NCBI GenBank assembly: GCA_001801995.1
Contig: MGZB01000010.1
Location: 1 to 64,000, forward strand
Origin: Gammaproteobacteria bacterium RIFOXYD12_FULL_61_37
GTDB lineage: Bacteria; Pseudomonadota; Gammaproteobacteria; Chromatiales; Chromatiaceae
Reading direction: 5' to 3'
DNA length: 64,000 nt
In this document: positions 18,043 to 26,215 of the stretch, one piece after another
Numbering within the stretch: position 1 is the stretch's first letter
Layout: the number at the start of each line of letters is the position of its first letter
Position numbers and translations under genes: made by a program
The notes under the pieces: model-generated
The model's input: the letters and a program-made list of their open reading frames with translations, nothing else
Database searches by the model: none
Told to the model about the DNA's origin: nothing

Positions 18043-18114
18043 TAATCTCAATGGCATCGAGATTAGGCCCCCCCAGAAAGATGGGGCGCCGTAATCCCAA
18101 CACATGTATCCGCG

Positions 18115-18270
18115 TCATCGAATGTGGATATTGCCGGTGCCGAAAATACCGACCAGCCCGATCACGATCAAATAAATGGCGACGATATAATTCAGCAGCC
18201 TCGGCACTATAAAAATGAGCGTTCCGGCGATCAACGATGCCAGGGGAGCCAGTTCCAGATTGATATTCAT
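18115..18270 (-). CDS. DUF3096 family small membrane protein, 51 residues
   Basis: Reads MNINLELAPLASLIAGTLIF then IVPRLLNYIVAIYLIVIGLV and ends IFGTGNIHIR. The IVPRLLNYIVAIYLIVIG stretch is the DUF3096 signature: two membrane helices joined by PRLLN. Function unknown; usually found with DUF3309, CsbD and similar small genes, as here. Confidence 0.85.
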   Translation of the reverse strand: MNINLELAPLASLIAGTLIFIVPRLLNYIVAIYLIVIGLVGIFGTGNIHIR

Positions 18271-18346
18271 GAGTGAATCTTCCGTTTTGGTTATAACCGT
18301 GGCCGTTTAGAAAACCTGGGCGGCCTGTCACTTCAAGAAGCCGCCG

Positions 18347-18457
18347 TCACCGGGTGCTGACAGCTCCATAAGTTCGATAAGCGGATATGCATTGCATACA
18401 GCCACAGCCCAGGATCAGCACCACCGACACCAAGTTCAATTGGAGTAGATTCTTCAT
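18347..18457 (-). CDS. Possible very small lipoprotein, 36 residues
   Basis: Reads MKNLLQLNLVSVVLILGCGC then MQCISAYRTYGAVSTR. A hydrophobic core followed by GC resembles an entericidin-type lipoprotein signal, and a GAGGTTCAGGAA ribosome-like sequence precedes the ATG. It has the size and position of the other tiny genes around it, but I know no family match, so it may be spurious. Confidence 0.4.
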   Translation of the reverse strand: MKNLLQLNLVSVVLILGCGCMQCISAYRTYGAVSTR

Positions 18458-18545
18458 TTCCTGAACCTCATTAGTTCGGGCCATATCAAATCCTGAGTAG
18501 TTGGCCCTAAGCCGGCCACAAAGTCATTGTGCCGAATGGCTGAAT

Positions 18546-18764
18546 CTAGCCGAACTTGGGCGCAAACAGCAGAAGCGCGCCCATCGATACCGCAGCCAGT
18601 CCGAGCCACGTCGGGATATTGACCGTCTCCCGCTCACTGATAGCCAGTTCGAGCGGTCCCAGCTTCGCCTCCTGTGTCACACGGGTATAGCTGAAATTGC
18701 CATAAGCCAAGCCCATTGCGCCACCAATGAGCAGCGCAATGGCGACTATTTTGATGGTGTTCAT
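18546..18764 (-). CDS. Small two-helix membrane protein, 72 residues, unknown function
   Basis: Starts MNTIKIVAIALLIGGAMGLA (first helix), then a polar loop with EAKLGPLELAISERETVNIP, then a second helix WLGLAAVSMGALLLFAPKFG. Proteins of this exact plan, with the KLGPLEL loop, are widespread in proteobacteria and have no assigned function. A GGAGGAAAC ribosome site precedes the ATG. Part of the small-gene stress-type cluster. Confidence 0.75.
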   Translation of the reverse strand: MNTIKIVAIALLIGGAMGLAYGNFSYTRVTQEAKLGPLELAISERETVNIPTWLGLAAVSMGALLLFAPKFG

Positions 18765-19035
18765 TTTGTTTCCTCCACTGCCATTAACTGGATGGGTGCA
18801 TCTTCGCGAGCATGCAGGGCACTCTCAATGTCTGAAAGCTACGCTCACCGCGGTGCTGTGTCTGTACGCCATCGCACACGGACTAGCCTCCTGGAATTCC
18901 CGAACATCTGAAGTGCGCTGGCGTACCGACCCAGCCGCATCATTTCGGTACTCTTAAAACCAAGCGATGTATAAAGATCATTCCGCGCCGGGCTCTGGTA
19001 CTTAGACCATGGCTCATTATTATCAGGAGACGATC

Positions 19036-19212
19036 ATGAACAAAGAGCAAGTAAAGGGCCGCATTGAGGAAGCGAAGGGCAAGGTCAAGGAAGCCGCTGG
19101 TGCAATACTGGGCGACAAGGCGATGGAGGTAGCGGGAAGTATTCAGCGGCACGTCGGCAGGGCTCGTGCGAGCCTGGCCGACATCAAGGAAGAGATCAAT
19201 AGCGCCAACTGA
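19036..19212 (+). CDS. CsbD family stress protein, 58 residues
   Basis: Reads MNKEQVKGRIEEAKGKVKEA then AGAILGDKAMEVAGSIQRHVGRA. The EQVKGRxEEAKGKVKEAAG repeat is diagnostic for CsbD, a small, highly charged general-stress protein. An AGGAGACGATC ribosome site supports the ATG at 19036 over an upstream one at 19009. Molecular function remains unknown; in several bacteria it is under general-stress control. Confidence 0.92.
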   Translation: MNKEQVKGRIEEAKGKVKEAAGAILGDKAMEVAGSIQRHVGRARASLADIKEEINSAN

Positions 19213-19319
19213 CAGCGGCTGCCGCCGAGCTGCAGGAGCCAGCCGGCTAGTCTGGAGTGCAGCTCTGTGCTGGTGGATCATGCCGCCGTCAATCGGCGGT
19301 CTTTTGCGGGGATGTCACC

Positions 19320-19469
19320 ATGCTTGAAACCATAGCAATCCTTTTGATCATTCTCTGGCTAATGGGACTGGTCTCATCGTACACCCTGGGTGGGTTCATT
19401 CACCTTCTATTGGTGATTGCGATCATCGTTTTTTTGGTGCGCCTAATTCAGGGCCGAGGGGTCCTGTAG
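19320..19469 (+). CDS. lmo0937-type small membrane protein, 49 residues
   Basis: Reads MLETIAILLIILWLMGLVSS then YTLGGFIHLLLVIAIIVFLV and ends RLIQGRGVL. Two membrane helices joined by SYTLGGFIH match the widespread lmo0937/DUF5670 small membrane protein family. Function unknown; members often sit beside CsbD, as here (107 bases downstream). Confidence 0.85.
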   Translation: MLETIAILLIILWLMGLVSSYTLGGFIHLLLVIAIIVFLVRLIQGRGVL

Positions 19470-19975
19470 CGATACCATCGTCTCGGGCGCTTTGCACCCG
19501 ATTCAGTCGAATACTCTGCTTGGCGCATGGGGTTCGATCATTATGTACAGCCAGATTCTGGGTAGGTAAGGGTGAAACCTGCCCCCCGGTCGTGGTGCCG
19601 CGCGCGCTCAATGGCCAGAACGACGATCAAGGCCCCGACATGGTGACAGATTCACTATGGGACGATAAAATCGACAGAGATTCTCCTGTCGAGAGATTTG
19701 AGGTCCCTCATGCTGAATTACCCCCCCCCCCCGCAGCCATCTGCACGGCATCCTGCTTAAAGATGTTTCCCCACGACGGTGCCTCATCTGGAGCACGTCG
19801 ATTTCCTCGCCGCTGCCATCGTGGGAGTTGCCCTGTTCTCCAGGGTGAAACCAAGCCCAACCTCTTGCTGTACTGGACCGCTCCGATCTGGAGGCGCGGG
19901 TTTGCGCCTGATCCCCGTGGTGCTCGCGGGTAAGCCGTGAAAAATTCGAAATTACTGGAAAGCTGGAGAGCTTCG
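19470..19975. other. Intergenic region with a 12-base poly-C tract
   Basis: About 500 bases with no supported gene. A run of 12 C lies at 19731-19742. Reading frames crossing it show no family features. The segment just upstream of the Crp/Fnr gene may hold its promoter, but no clear -35/-10 pair stands out. Confidence 0.5.
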
Positions 19976-20695
19976 ATGACACCCCCCCAAGACCCCCGCC
20001 AGAACCACCTTCTCGCATCCCTGCCGGAAGGTGACTACGCACGCATGTTGCCGCAACTTGAATGGGTCACCATACCGCTTGGGCACGTGCTTTACGAGTC
20101 GGGCGCCCAGATGCGTCATGTCTATTTCCCCACCGACTCCATCGTTTCTCTGCTCTATGTGATGGAGAATGGCGCCTCGGCCGAGATTGCCGTGGTCGGC
20201 AACGAGGGTGTTGTCGGCGTCTCTCTGTTCATGGGTGGGGAAACCACACCCAGCCGGGCTGTCGTGCAAAGCGCCGGCCACGCCTTCCGGCTGACAGCGC
20301 AACTGGTGAAAGACGAGTTCCTTCGCGCAGGGCCGATGCAGCACCTGTTGCTGCGCTACACGCAGGCGCTGCTGACGCAGATGGCGCAAACGGCAGTGTG
20401 CAACCGCCATCATTCCCTAGACCAACAGTTTTGCCGCTGGCTGCTGCTGAGCATAGATCGCTTGTCATCCAACGAGCTGGTCATGACGCAGGAACTGATC
20501 GCCAACATGCTGGGTGTTCGGCGCGAAGGTGTGACCGAGGCCGCCGGCAACGTGCAGAGGGCCGGATTGATTGAGTACCGCCGAGGACACATCACCGTGC
20601 TCGACCGGGCAGGGCTGGAGGCGCGGACCTGCGAGTGTTACTCGGTAGTCAAGAAGGAATACGACCGTCTGCTTCCTGACGTTACCGCTTCTTAA
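19976..20695 (+). CDS. Crp/Fnr family transcriptional regulator
   Basis: This 239-residue regulator has an N-terminal cyclic-nucleotide-binding-like barrel (HVYFPTDSIVSLLYVMENGA, then AEIAVVGNEGVVGVSLFMGG) and a C-terminal winged helix with MTQELIANMLGVRREGVTEA as recognition region. The barrel lacks the FNR iron-sulphur cysteines and the full cAMP-contact set, so the effector is unknown. I start at the ATG at 19976, which has a GGAGAG site 7 bases upstream; a GTG 13 codons earlier (19937) is the alternative. Given its place among small stress and envelope genes, it may regulate them. Confidence 0.85.
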   Translation: MTPPQDPRQNHLLASLPEGDYARMLPQLEWVTIPLGHVLYESGAQMRHVYFPTDSIVSLLYVMENGASAEIAVVGNEGVVGVSLFMGGETTPSRAVVQSAGHAFRLTAQLVKDEFLRAGPMQHLLLRYTQALLTQMAQTAVCNRHHSLDQQFCRWLLLSIDRLSSNELVMTQELIANMLGVRREGVTEAAGNVQRAGLIEYRRGHITVLDRAGLEARTCECYSVVKKEYDRLLPDVTAS

Positions 20696-20864
20696 GCCGT
20701 CCGTCGTGATGTGCGCGTTGTATCTAAGCACGGGCTAAAGGTGAGATACAGAATGTATCTCACCAAGTGAATGCATAGTTACTATCAAGAGGTGGACGAA
20801 CACCATACTCCCCCCGAGGAGGGAGTTCGATGACCAGTTACAAGCCCGCCCCCTCCATGGCAGT

Positions 20865-21404
20865 TCAGGGCTTGACGCGATAGAACTGGTAGGTTACTTC
20901 GCGCTGCTGATCCCATTTCGCAGAGCTATCTGGCCATTGATTCTTATCGAACCCCGGTGCCTTTGCCAGAGTGGCCTTATCCATATTGAGCGTGTAGTAC
21001 TCGCCGTCACGGGTCCAATGCAAAGCCTTCCAGGGCAGGGCAAAAAGCTTGTCACCCATGCTCATCAGCCCGCCGTAGGAGACGACGGCATAGACTACTT
21101 GACCGCTCTCCGGATCGAGTACCAGTTCCTTGATATCGCCTAGATTGTCGCCGTTGACGCCCTGAACGGCAGTACCGATGATCTTGCTGGCGCGGCTGAC
21201 CTGCTGCATCGATTTATTGGACTCCTGCGCCTGCTCATTCGAGTCCTTTTTCATCTCCAGCTTGAGATCCTTTTTCGCATCTACAACCTCCTTCTGTTTC
21301 TCGATAACCTCCTGTTGCTTATCCTTTATATCATCCGCAAAGGCGATGCCAGTGCATGTCGTACTTAAGAACGACACGGCCACGATCGGAAGCAATGTTT
21401 TCAT
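20865..21404 (-). CDS. Periplasmic PRC-barrel domain protein
   Basis: This 179-residue protein has a signal peptide (MKTLLPIVAVSFLSTTCTGI, cleavage near AFA-DD), a charged coiled-coil segment (KQQEVIEKQKEVVDAKKDL), then a PRC-barrel fold: ASKIIGTAVQGVNGDNLGDI, ELVLDPESGQVVYAVVSYGG and LFALPWKAL. PRC-barrel proteins of this kind are common in envelope stress loci; the ligand is unknown. A single gene read leftward, facing the Crp/Fnr gene. Confidence 0.85.
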   Translation of the reverse strand: MKTLLPIVAVSFLSTTCTGIAFADDIKDKQQEVIEKQKEVVDAKKDLKLEMKKDSNEQAQESNKSMQQVSRASKIIGTAVQGVNGDNLGDIKELVLDPESGQVVYAVVSYGGLMSMGDKLFALPWKALHWTRDGEYYTLNMDKATLAKAPGFDKNQWPDSSAKWDQQREVTYQFYRVKP

Positions 21405-21940
21405 ATCTATCTCCAGAATTATATCATTTCATGTCCCAGAAATGCCGGGACTGCTTGGGCACTGCATGCTGTATTCAGTAACCCAAGTGCAGGGTATATT
21501 CCCCGGCTGATTTTGTCGGTACGGTATCGAACATAGGATGTGCTTCGGATAAAAATAACATTCTTGTACTGCTTTTGCTTAAACCCTTGCGGTTATAATG
21601 GATAATGGTAAACCGAGAATTTATTCACCCATCAATATAGACAGCCAGAATGTTTCATAAATCATGGGACCTGGCAGCGAAAATAAAGAATCGCGTTGCG
21701 TGTGCCAGCGAACAGATCAGGTCTGGGCCAGGGATGGATGATGACTGCAATGATGATGCTTCATCGCCCACAAAGGGGAAAATCAGCAGCTGCACAGGCA
21801 GTGCCAGAGATCGGTGTCATACCAGGGTATGAAATCACTGTTTGAAGCGGAGTTGGGCTCGATTTGACAGGTGGTCACTTGGCACACGGCACTGGGCAGT
21901 CCCACAGAAGTCTACGGTTTTCAATTAAATAGGTAACAAG
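21405..21940. other. Intergenic region, no supported gene
   Basis: About 535 bases. TATAAT at about 21594-21599 resembles a -10 box, but no -35 with correct spacing is obvious. A 60-codon frame from 21650 shows no family features and odd composition. The DNA is more AT-rich than the flanks. I see nothing else. Confidence 0.4.
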
Positions 21941-22156
21941 ATGAAAAGCATGAATAAAACATTAATCAGCGGTCTGGTCGCAGCGATGCTGATTGGCCAG
22001 GTGGTGGGTTGCACCGGAATGACGACGCGAGAAAAGCATACCGCCGTCGGCGCGACCGTTGGCGCCATTGGCGGTGCCGCCCTTACGGGCGGCAGCACGG
22101 CTGGCGTCGTCGGTGGAGCCGTCGTTGGAGGTTTCATCGGCCACGAGTTGGACTAA
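21941..22156 (+). CDS. Glycine-zipper lipoprotein, OsmB-like, 71 residues
   Basis: The lipoprotein signal ends IGQVVGCTGM, with Cys as the lipidated residue. A glycine-zipper region follows: AVGATVGAIGGAALTGGS, then AGVVGGAVVGGFIGHEL. This is the OsmB/YMGG-type plan of small envelope lipoproteins induced by osmotic or envelope stress. A second in-frame ATG at 21950 could be the true start. It continues the stress-envelope theme of the cluster. Confidence 0.82.
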   Translation: MKSMNKTLISGLVAAMLIGQVVGCTGMTTREKHTAVGATVGAIGGAALTGGSTAGVVGGAVVGGFIGHELD

Positions 22157-22271
22157 AGGAAGGAGCGTTGGCAACCTGCCACACCTGAAGATGCTGTGTG
22201 CTATCCCCTCTCCCTCTGTTCCAGAAGGCGAGGGGCAAACGCAATGCCAGTACGAAAGACCGGGGTGAATC

Positions 22272-22451
22272 ATGAAGAAAATGTGCGCACTACAACCGAT
22301 GGTCGGGCAGGTCTATAGGGACATGAAAAATTGCAGTTTCATCGTTTTAAGTAACCGGGAGCGTATATTCGTCGAATATGCTGATGGTCACTTTGAGCGT
22401 TTGCAGCCCAAGGAGTGGGAGAAGCTCGGACCCTCAATCGCTGCCTTTTGA
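22272..22451 (+). CDS. Small hypothetical protein, 59 residues
   Basis: From the ATG at 22272 the frame reads MKKMCALQPMVGQVYRDMKN, CSFIVLSNRERIFVEYADGH, FERLQPKEWEKLGPSIAAF. It has the composition of a real small folded protein: an alternating beta pattern (SFIVLSN, RIFVEYADG) and a Trp-containing end. I do not recognise the family. It lies on the same strand, 115 bases after the OsmB-like gene. Confidence 0.6.
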   Translation: MKKMCALQPMVGQVYRDMKNCSFIVLSNRERIFVEYADGHFERLQPKEWEKLGPSIAAF

Positions 22452-22540
22452 GGTCGCGGTAGGGACAGAGGTTACCCCCTGCCCCCCGCACAGATCCCTG
22501 CGAGCGGCATTCCCGCACAAGGCTCCTGCCTCGGGTTGGA

Positions 22541-22602
22541 ATTACGGTGACACTTTACTAAATACACTAGATAAAGTGTATTTAGTAAAGTGTCACCGTA
22601 AT
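22541..22602. repeat. Complete dispersed palindrome, perfect 28-bp arms
   Basis: Left arm starts ATTACGGTGACACTTTACTA (22541-22568), the loop is AGATAA, and the right arm is its exact complement (22575-22602). The flanking bases extend the symmetry slightly (GGA/TTTC). Related copies are at 17071, 28471, 63126 and 63273. Without T-tracts it is not a classic terminator; it looks like a REP/RAYT-type or MITE-type mobile palindrome. Confidence 0.9.
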
Positions 22603-22750
22603 TTCGTAATTTAAGCGCGCCCCAACCCGGCGCGGCAACCCGGCGACGGGAAATGCTATGATTCCGCACTTTCAACTCCGGTCCAGTAACCAACGCGACC
22701 GCATGAACCGATTGCACGCCGGGAGACCGCCCCGGCCTTGAGGAGACACC

Positions 22751-25700
22751 ATGGATTTCGTAAGCGCCCTGGGGCTCGATAAGCCCATCGACGATCCGGT
22801 CGAGGAACGCCGGCGGCTGCATCTCTATATCAACCTGAAGCTGGCCTCCTCGGGACAACCTTACAGCACTACCGACGACGGCGGCTTTCTCGATATCGCC
22901 ACGGAGCTGTTGCAGAGCTACCGGGAGAAGAACCGCCTGCTTTCGGGCTATCTCTGCCCGGTGGACAAGCGGATTCAGCAGTTTATCCACCGTTATCTGG
23001 GCGATCTGGAGCTGGACGCGGTCCCCACCCTGCCGAGTCAGTCCCTCATCCTGGACCGGCACGGCCTGGCCCGCGAGCTTTCGCTGCCCCGTGGCGAGGA
23101 TGAATACCACTCCGACATCGTCTCCAGTTACCGGGTCCGGCAGGGGGTGTTGCACAACCCGGCCAGCGACCGCCGCACCACCGAGGGTTCCTTTCACATC
23201 GCAGAGGGGGGGCTGCCCATCCCCGGCGACAAGAAGGCGGCGCCGAAGCGGACCTTTGCCATCATGCTGGCCCATGCCCTGAATCCGCCGCGTGAACTGC
23301 TGATCCTGCCCTTTACTGCCAAGCGGGAGGAGCCGGCCCATATGTTCGCCTCGCTCCTGCTGCGGCCCATCGTCTGCCCCGAGATCCCTGGTGTCTTGAA
23401 AGAGAAGACCATGGAGATCCGTTTCCTCGCCCCCGGCAACCTGGTCAGCAACCTGGATTTCGTGGAGAGCATCTTCGGCAACGGCGGCAACCCGAATCTG
23501 GCCCAATTCGATGCCGCCCTGGATGTGGAGCACTGGACCGGCCACACGGGCTGCGTGATTCTGGCGCCCCACCTGACCCGCCTGACCAAGAAAGCGGCGG
23601 GGCTGCCCCACTGGGACCACGCCAGCGAACGGCAGCACGCCGAGGGGATGTGCTGGCAGGATGAGACGGAGCTTTATAACGAGGGCCATGCCTTCAAGCT
23701 GACCGCCCGCGACGATTCCGGCGCCATCCTGACCCTGCTGGCCGACAATTACTACGGCTATTGCAAGAAGGAGGTGAAGACCCAGATCAGCTTTGCCGCC
23801 AATCTCTACGGCCTGGCGGAGGAGGAACACGCCGGCGGCGCCCTGGCCTTCCCCTGCCGCAACCACGGCGAGGAGTTCGGGGTGGACAGCCACACCCGTG
23901 AACCGGGCTACAGCTTCGGCGAGGTGCGAAGGCTCTACGGCGAGGTCATGGATCTCCAGCCCCAGGGCCACGGCATCGACCGTCGCTTTCCCCAGGTGGT
24001 CTATGTCCCCCAGGATCTGCGCATGGATCTCAAGGCCCAGTCCATCACCTGGGAATACAACGGCAAGCCGCAGAGCATCCGTCTGCAACCGGGCAAGATC
24101 TACATGCAGCCCAACGGCTACAAGATCGAGATGGAGAAGCACCCCTACGCCCCCTCCTGGCGCCTGATCGGCACCGAGGCCGAAGGGACCTTCTGTCACA
24201 AGCCCTGCACCGTCTCGGGCGGCGGCAAGTCGGAGATCTCCAAGTCCCTGGACGATGCCGTCATCTACGGCCCCCTCTTCGTGGACAACCTGAAGCAGGA
24301 CCTGGAGCGGGTGCGGAAGATTTTCGAATGCGACTATACCGGCCGCTTCAAGCCCGGCCGCGAACACGAAGACAGCGACCCCAGCCGCAAGCCGCTCAGC
24401 CCCGAGCGTAGCCTGGGCTCCATGATCAAGCTGCTGACCCCTTCCCCGGACCACAAGGCGGAATACAACGCCTGGCTGGACTCCATCCCACCGCGCATTC
24501 TGGCCCTGGCCTTCCTGATCAAGCGTTTCTACCGCCCCGAGTGGGGCGACCGCTGGCCCGAGCATCTCTCCGTCGATGTGGTGGACGGCGCGCCGGGGAA
24601 CGAGCTGAAGCTGCACGACCGCAAGATCATCGCCGACTACCTGCGGGTCGGCTTCGATACCCGATCGGAGTGGCGCACCTTCAAGCTGCGCCAAGACTTC
24701 ATCTCCGCCGAGAAGATCCAGATGGAGGATGACATCAGCGCCTCGGTGGTCACCCCCGCCCACAGCCTGGAGTGCGGCCCCGCCTACAAGCGCGACGGCA
24801 GCGTCAAGCTGGTGAAGAACTGCGAATACCGCCTCTTCCAGCGCCCCGACGACGCCATCATCCCCGGCTACGATAAGCAGACCGAGGCGGACCTGGCCCG
24901 GCCGGACAACTTCATCGCCAATTTCGAGCCCCTGGGGGGGGCGGATCTGGAAGCGGTGGTGGAGGATGTGCTGAGCTTCAGGGCCTTCAGCGAACCCATG
25001 CGCAAGCTGTTGGAAGCGACCTACCAGGAGGGCAAGGGCTTCGTGGTCTCTTCCGCCCACCCGCGTCTGGTGGATGGCAAGCCCTCGAAAAACCCCCGCT
25101 ACCTCCAGATCCGGCCCGATCTGGCGAAGCCGGTGCGCAAATACGCCGCCGACATGGGCGCCCGCTTCCACCGCAAACTGCCGCTGGACAAAGCCCTCTG
25201 CCACCCGGTGGACGCGGTGCTGACCGGGCGGCGCAACAACCGGCCGGAACCCGGTATCCGGCCCCTGGCTGTCTACAACCCCATCCACTACCAAGAGCTG
25301 CCGGAGCTGTTCATGGACTTCGTCTGCTCCCTGACCGGCAAATCGCCCTCCACTACCGGGGCCGGCAGCGAGGGCGCTTTGACCAAGGGGCCGTTCAACG
25401 CCCTGCGGCCCACGGCCGACCTGAACAACGCCCTGGTCTCCTACATCCTCACCGGCCATGCGGGCTTCTCCACCTCTGCCGGCTACATCGGCCCCCGGTT
25501 GCGGGTGGACCACGACATCAGCCTGCTGGTGCCGGAGATCTGGGCGCGACTCGATCCGGTCCAGCGCACGCCCCGTTATCTCATCGACAACGGCTATCTG
25601 GAGCGGCTGGACGACTTCGACCACCAGGGGCGGCGGGTGCTGGCGAGCCGCCTGGGCTATCGCATCACCGAGCGTTTCGTGCGCGGCTTCCTGGGCAAGA

Positions 25701-26215
25701 TCTTCGACAACCCCAACGCCGCCTTCTCCGCCGACATCCTGCGGCCCGAGACCCAGGACAGGGAGGTCTTCGTGGACGGCATCGACAACATCGTCGAAAC
25801 CCAGCGCAAGGTGGCCCAGCGCTACCTGGACGACGGCAGCATCGAGGACGCCTGCCCGCCCATCCAAGCCCTGCTCCATATCATGGCCAAGGGTGACTAC
25901 CAGGGCATGGACGCGCACCACCCCGATATCCGCCGGCTTTTCACCCGCGACTACCTGTTGGGCTCGGACTGGTACCAGGAGCGCCTGGAGGTGAAGCAGC
26001 AGCGCGACATCCGCCTCTGGAAACGGCATGTGCATAGCCTGCAAGAATTCGTCAACCTGCCCAGCCACGCGGATGTGGCCGAGACCCTGCGAATTGCCGA
26101 ACGCCTGAAGGCGGCCCAGGAAAAACTGGAGCGCATCCAAACCAGCGCCTACCGGGAGAGTCTGCTGGGCACCATCGGCGCCGACCCCCTGCGGCCCTAT
26201 CGGGAGACACCATGA
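22751..26215 (+). CDS. Large 1154-residue protein, probable PPi-type phosphoenolpyruvate carboxykinase
   Basis: PPi-type PEPCKs (about 1100-1150 residues) interconvert oxaloacetate plus PPi with PEP, Pi and CO2. The length fits. Near residue 340 the sequence ADNYYGYCKKEVKTQISFAA parallels the PEPCK core motif (YAGEMKKGxFSxMNY), and near 490 CTVSGGGKSEISKSL parallels the phosphate-binding loop. The protein is soluble with no signal peptide. The long C-terminal part is helical and charged. Its stop overlaps the start of the mltB-type gene (ATGA). I recognise these motifs from memory only, so the assignment is probable, not certain; the alternative is an uncharacterised large protein with a PEPCK-like core. 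Confidence 0.6.
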   Translation: MDFVSALGLDKPIDDPVEERRRLHLYINLKLASSGQPYSTTDDGGFLDIATELLQSYREKNRLLSGYLCPVDKRIQQFIHRYLGDLELDAVPTLPSQSLILDRHGLARELSLPRGEDEYHSDIVSSYRVRQGVLHNPASDRRTTEGSFHIAEGGLPIPGDKKAAPKRTFAIMLAHALNPPRELLILPFTAKREEPAHMFASLLLRPIVCPEIPGVLKEKTMEIRFLAPGNLVSNLDFVESIFGNGGNPNLAQFDAALDVEHWTGHTGCVILAPHLTRLTKKAAGLPHWDHASERQHAEGMCWQDETELYNEGHAFKLTARDDSGAILTLLADNYYGYCKKEVKTQISFAANLYGLAEEEHAGGALAFPCRNHGEEFGVDSHTREPGYSFGEVRRLYGEVMDLQPQGHGIDRRFPQVVYVPQDLRMDLKAQSITWEYNGKPQSIRLQPGKIYMQPNGYKIEMEKHPYAPSWRLIGTEAEGTFCHKPCTVSGGGKSEISKSLDDAVIYGPLFVDNLKQDLERVRKIFECDYTGRFKPGREHEDSDPSRKPLSPERSLGSMIKLLTPSPDHKAEYNAWLDSIPPRILALAFLIKRFYRPEWGDRWPEHLSVDVVDGAPGNELKLHDRKIIADYLRVGFDTRSEWRTFKLRQDFISAEKIQMEDDISASVVTPAHSLECGPAYKRDGSVKLVKNCEYRLFQRPDDAIIPGYDKQTEADLARPDNFIANFEPLGGADLEAVVEDVLSFRAFSEPMRKLLEATYQEGKGFVVSSAHPRLVDGKPSKNPRYLQIRPDLAKPVRKYAADMGARFHRKLPLDKALCHPVDAVLTGRRNNRPEPGIRPLAVYNPIHYQELPELFMDFVCSLTGKSPSTTGAGSEGALTKGPFNALRPTADLNNALVSYILTGHAGFSTSAGYIGPRLRVDHDISLLVPEIWARLDPVQRTPRYLIDNGYLERLDDFDHQGRRVLASRLGYRITERFVRGFLGKIFDNPNAAFSADILRPETQDREVFVDGIDNIVETQRKVAQRYLDDGSIEDACPPIQALLHIMAKGDYQGMDAHHPDIRRLFTRDYLLGSDWYQERLEVKQQRDIRLWKRHVHSLQEFVNLPSHADVAETLRIAERLKAAQEKLERIQTSAYRESLLGTIGADPLRPYRETP

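Noticed and set aside
19520-19933. Possible 137-residue gene crossing the poly-C tract
   Set aside because: The product has no family feature, includes an unusual Pro run encoded by the C tract, and no ribosome site supports the start.
21650-21832. Possible 60-residue gene
   Set aside because: No recognisable features, no ribosome site, composition of random DNA.
22472-26140. Very long open frame on the minus strand opposite the PEPCK-like gene
   Set aside because: It is the antisense shadow of a GC-rich gene: low complexity (Leu/Val/Gly/His/Gln-rich), no domain, no ribosome site, while the plus-strand frame has clear motifs and operon coupling.
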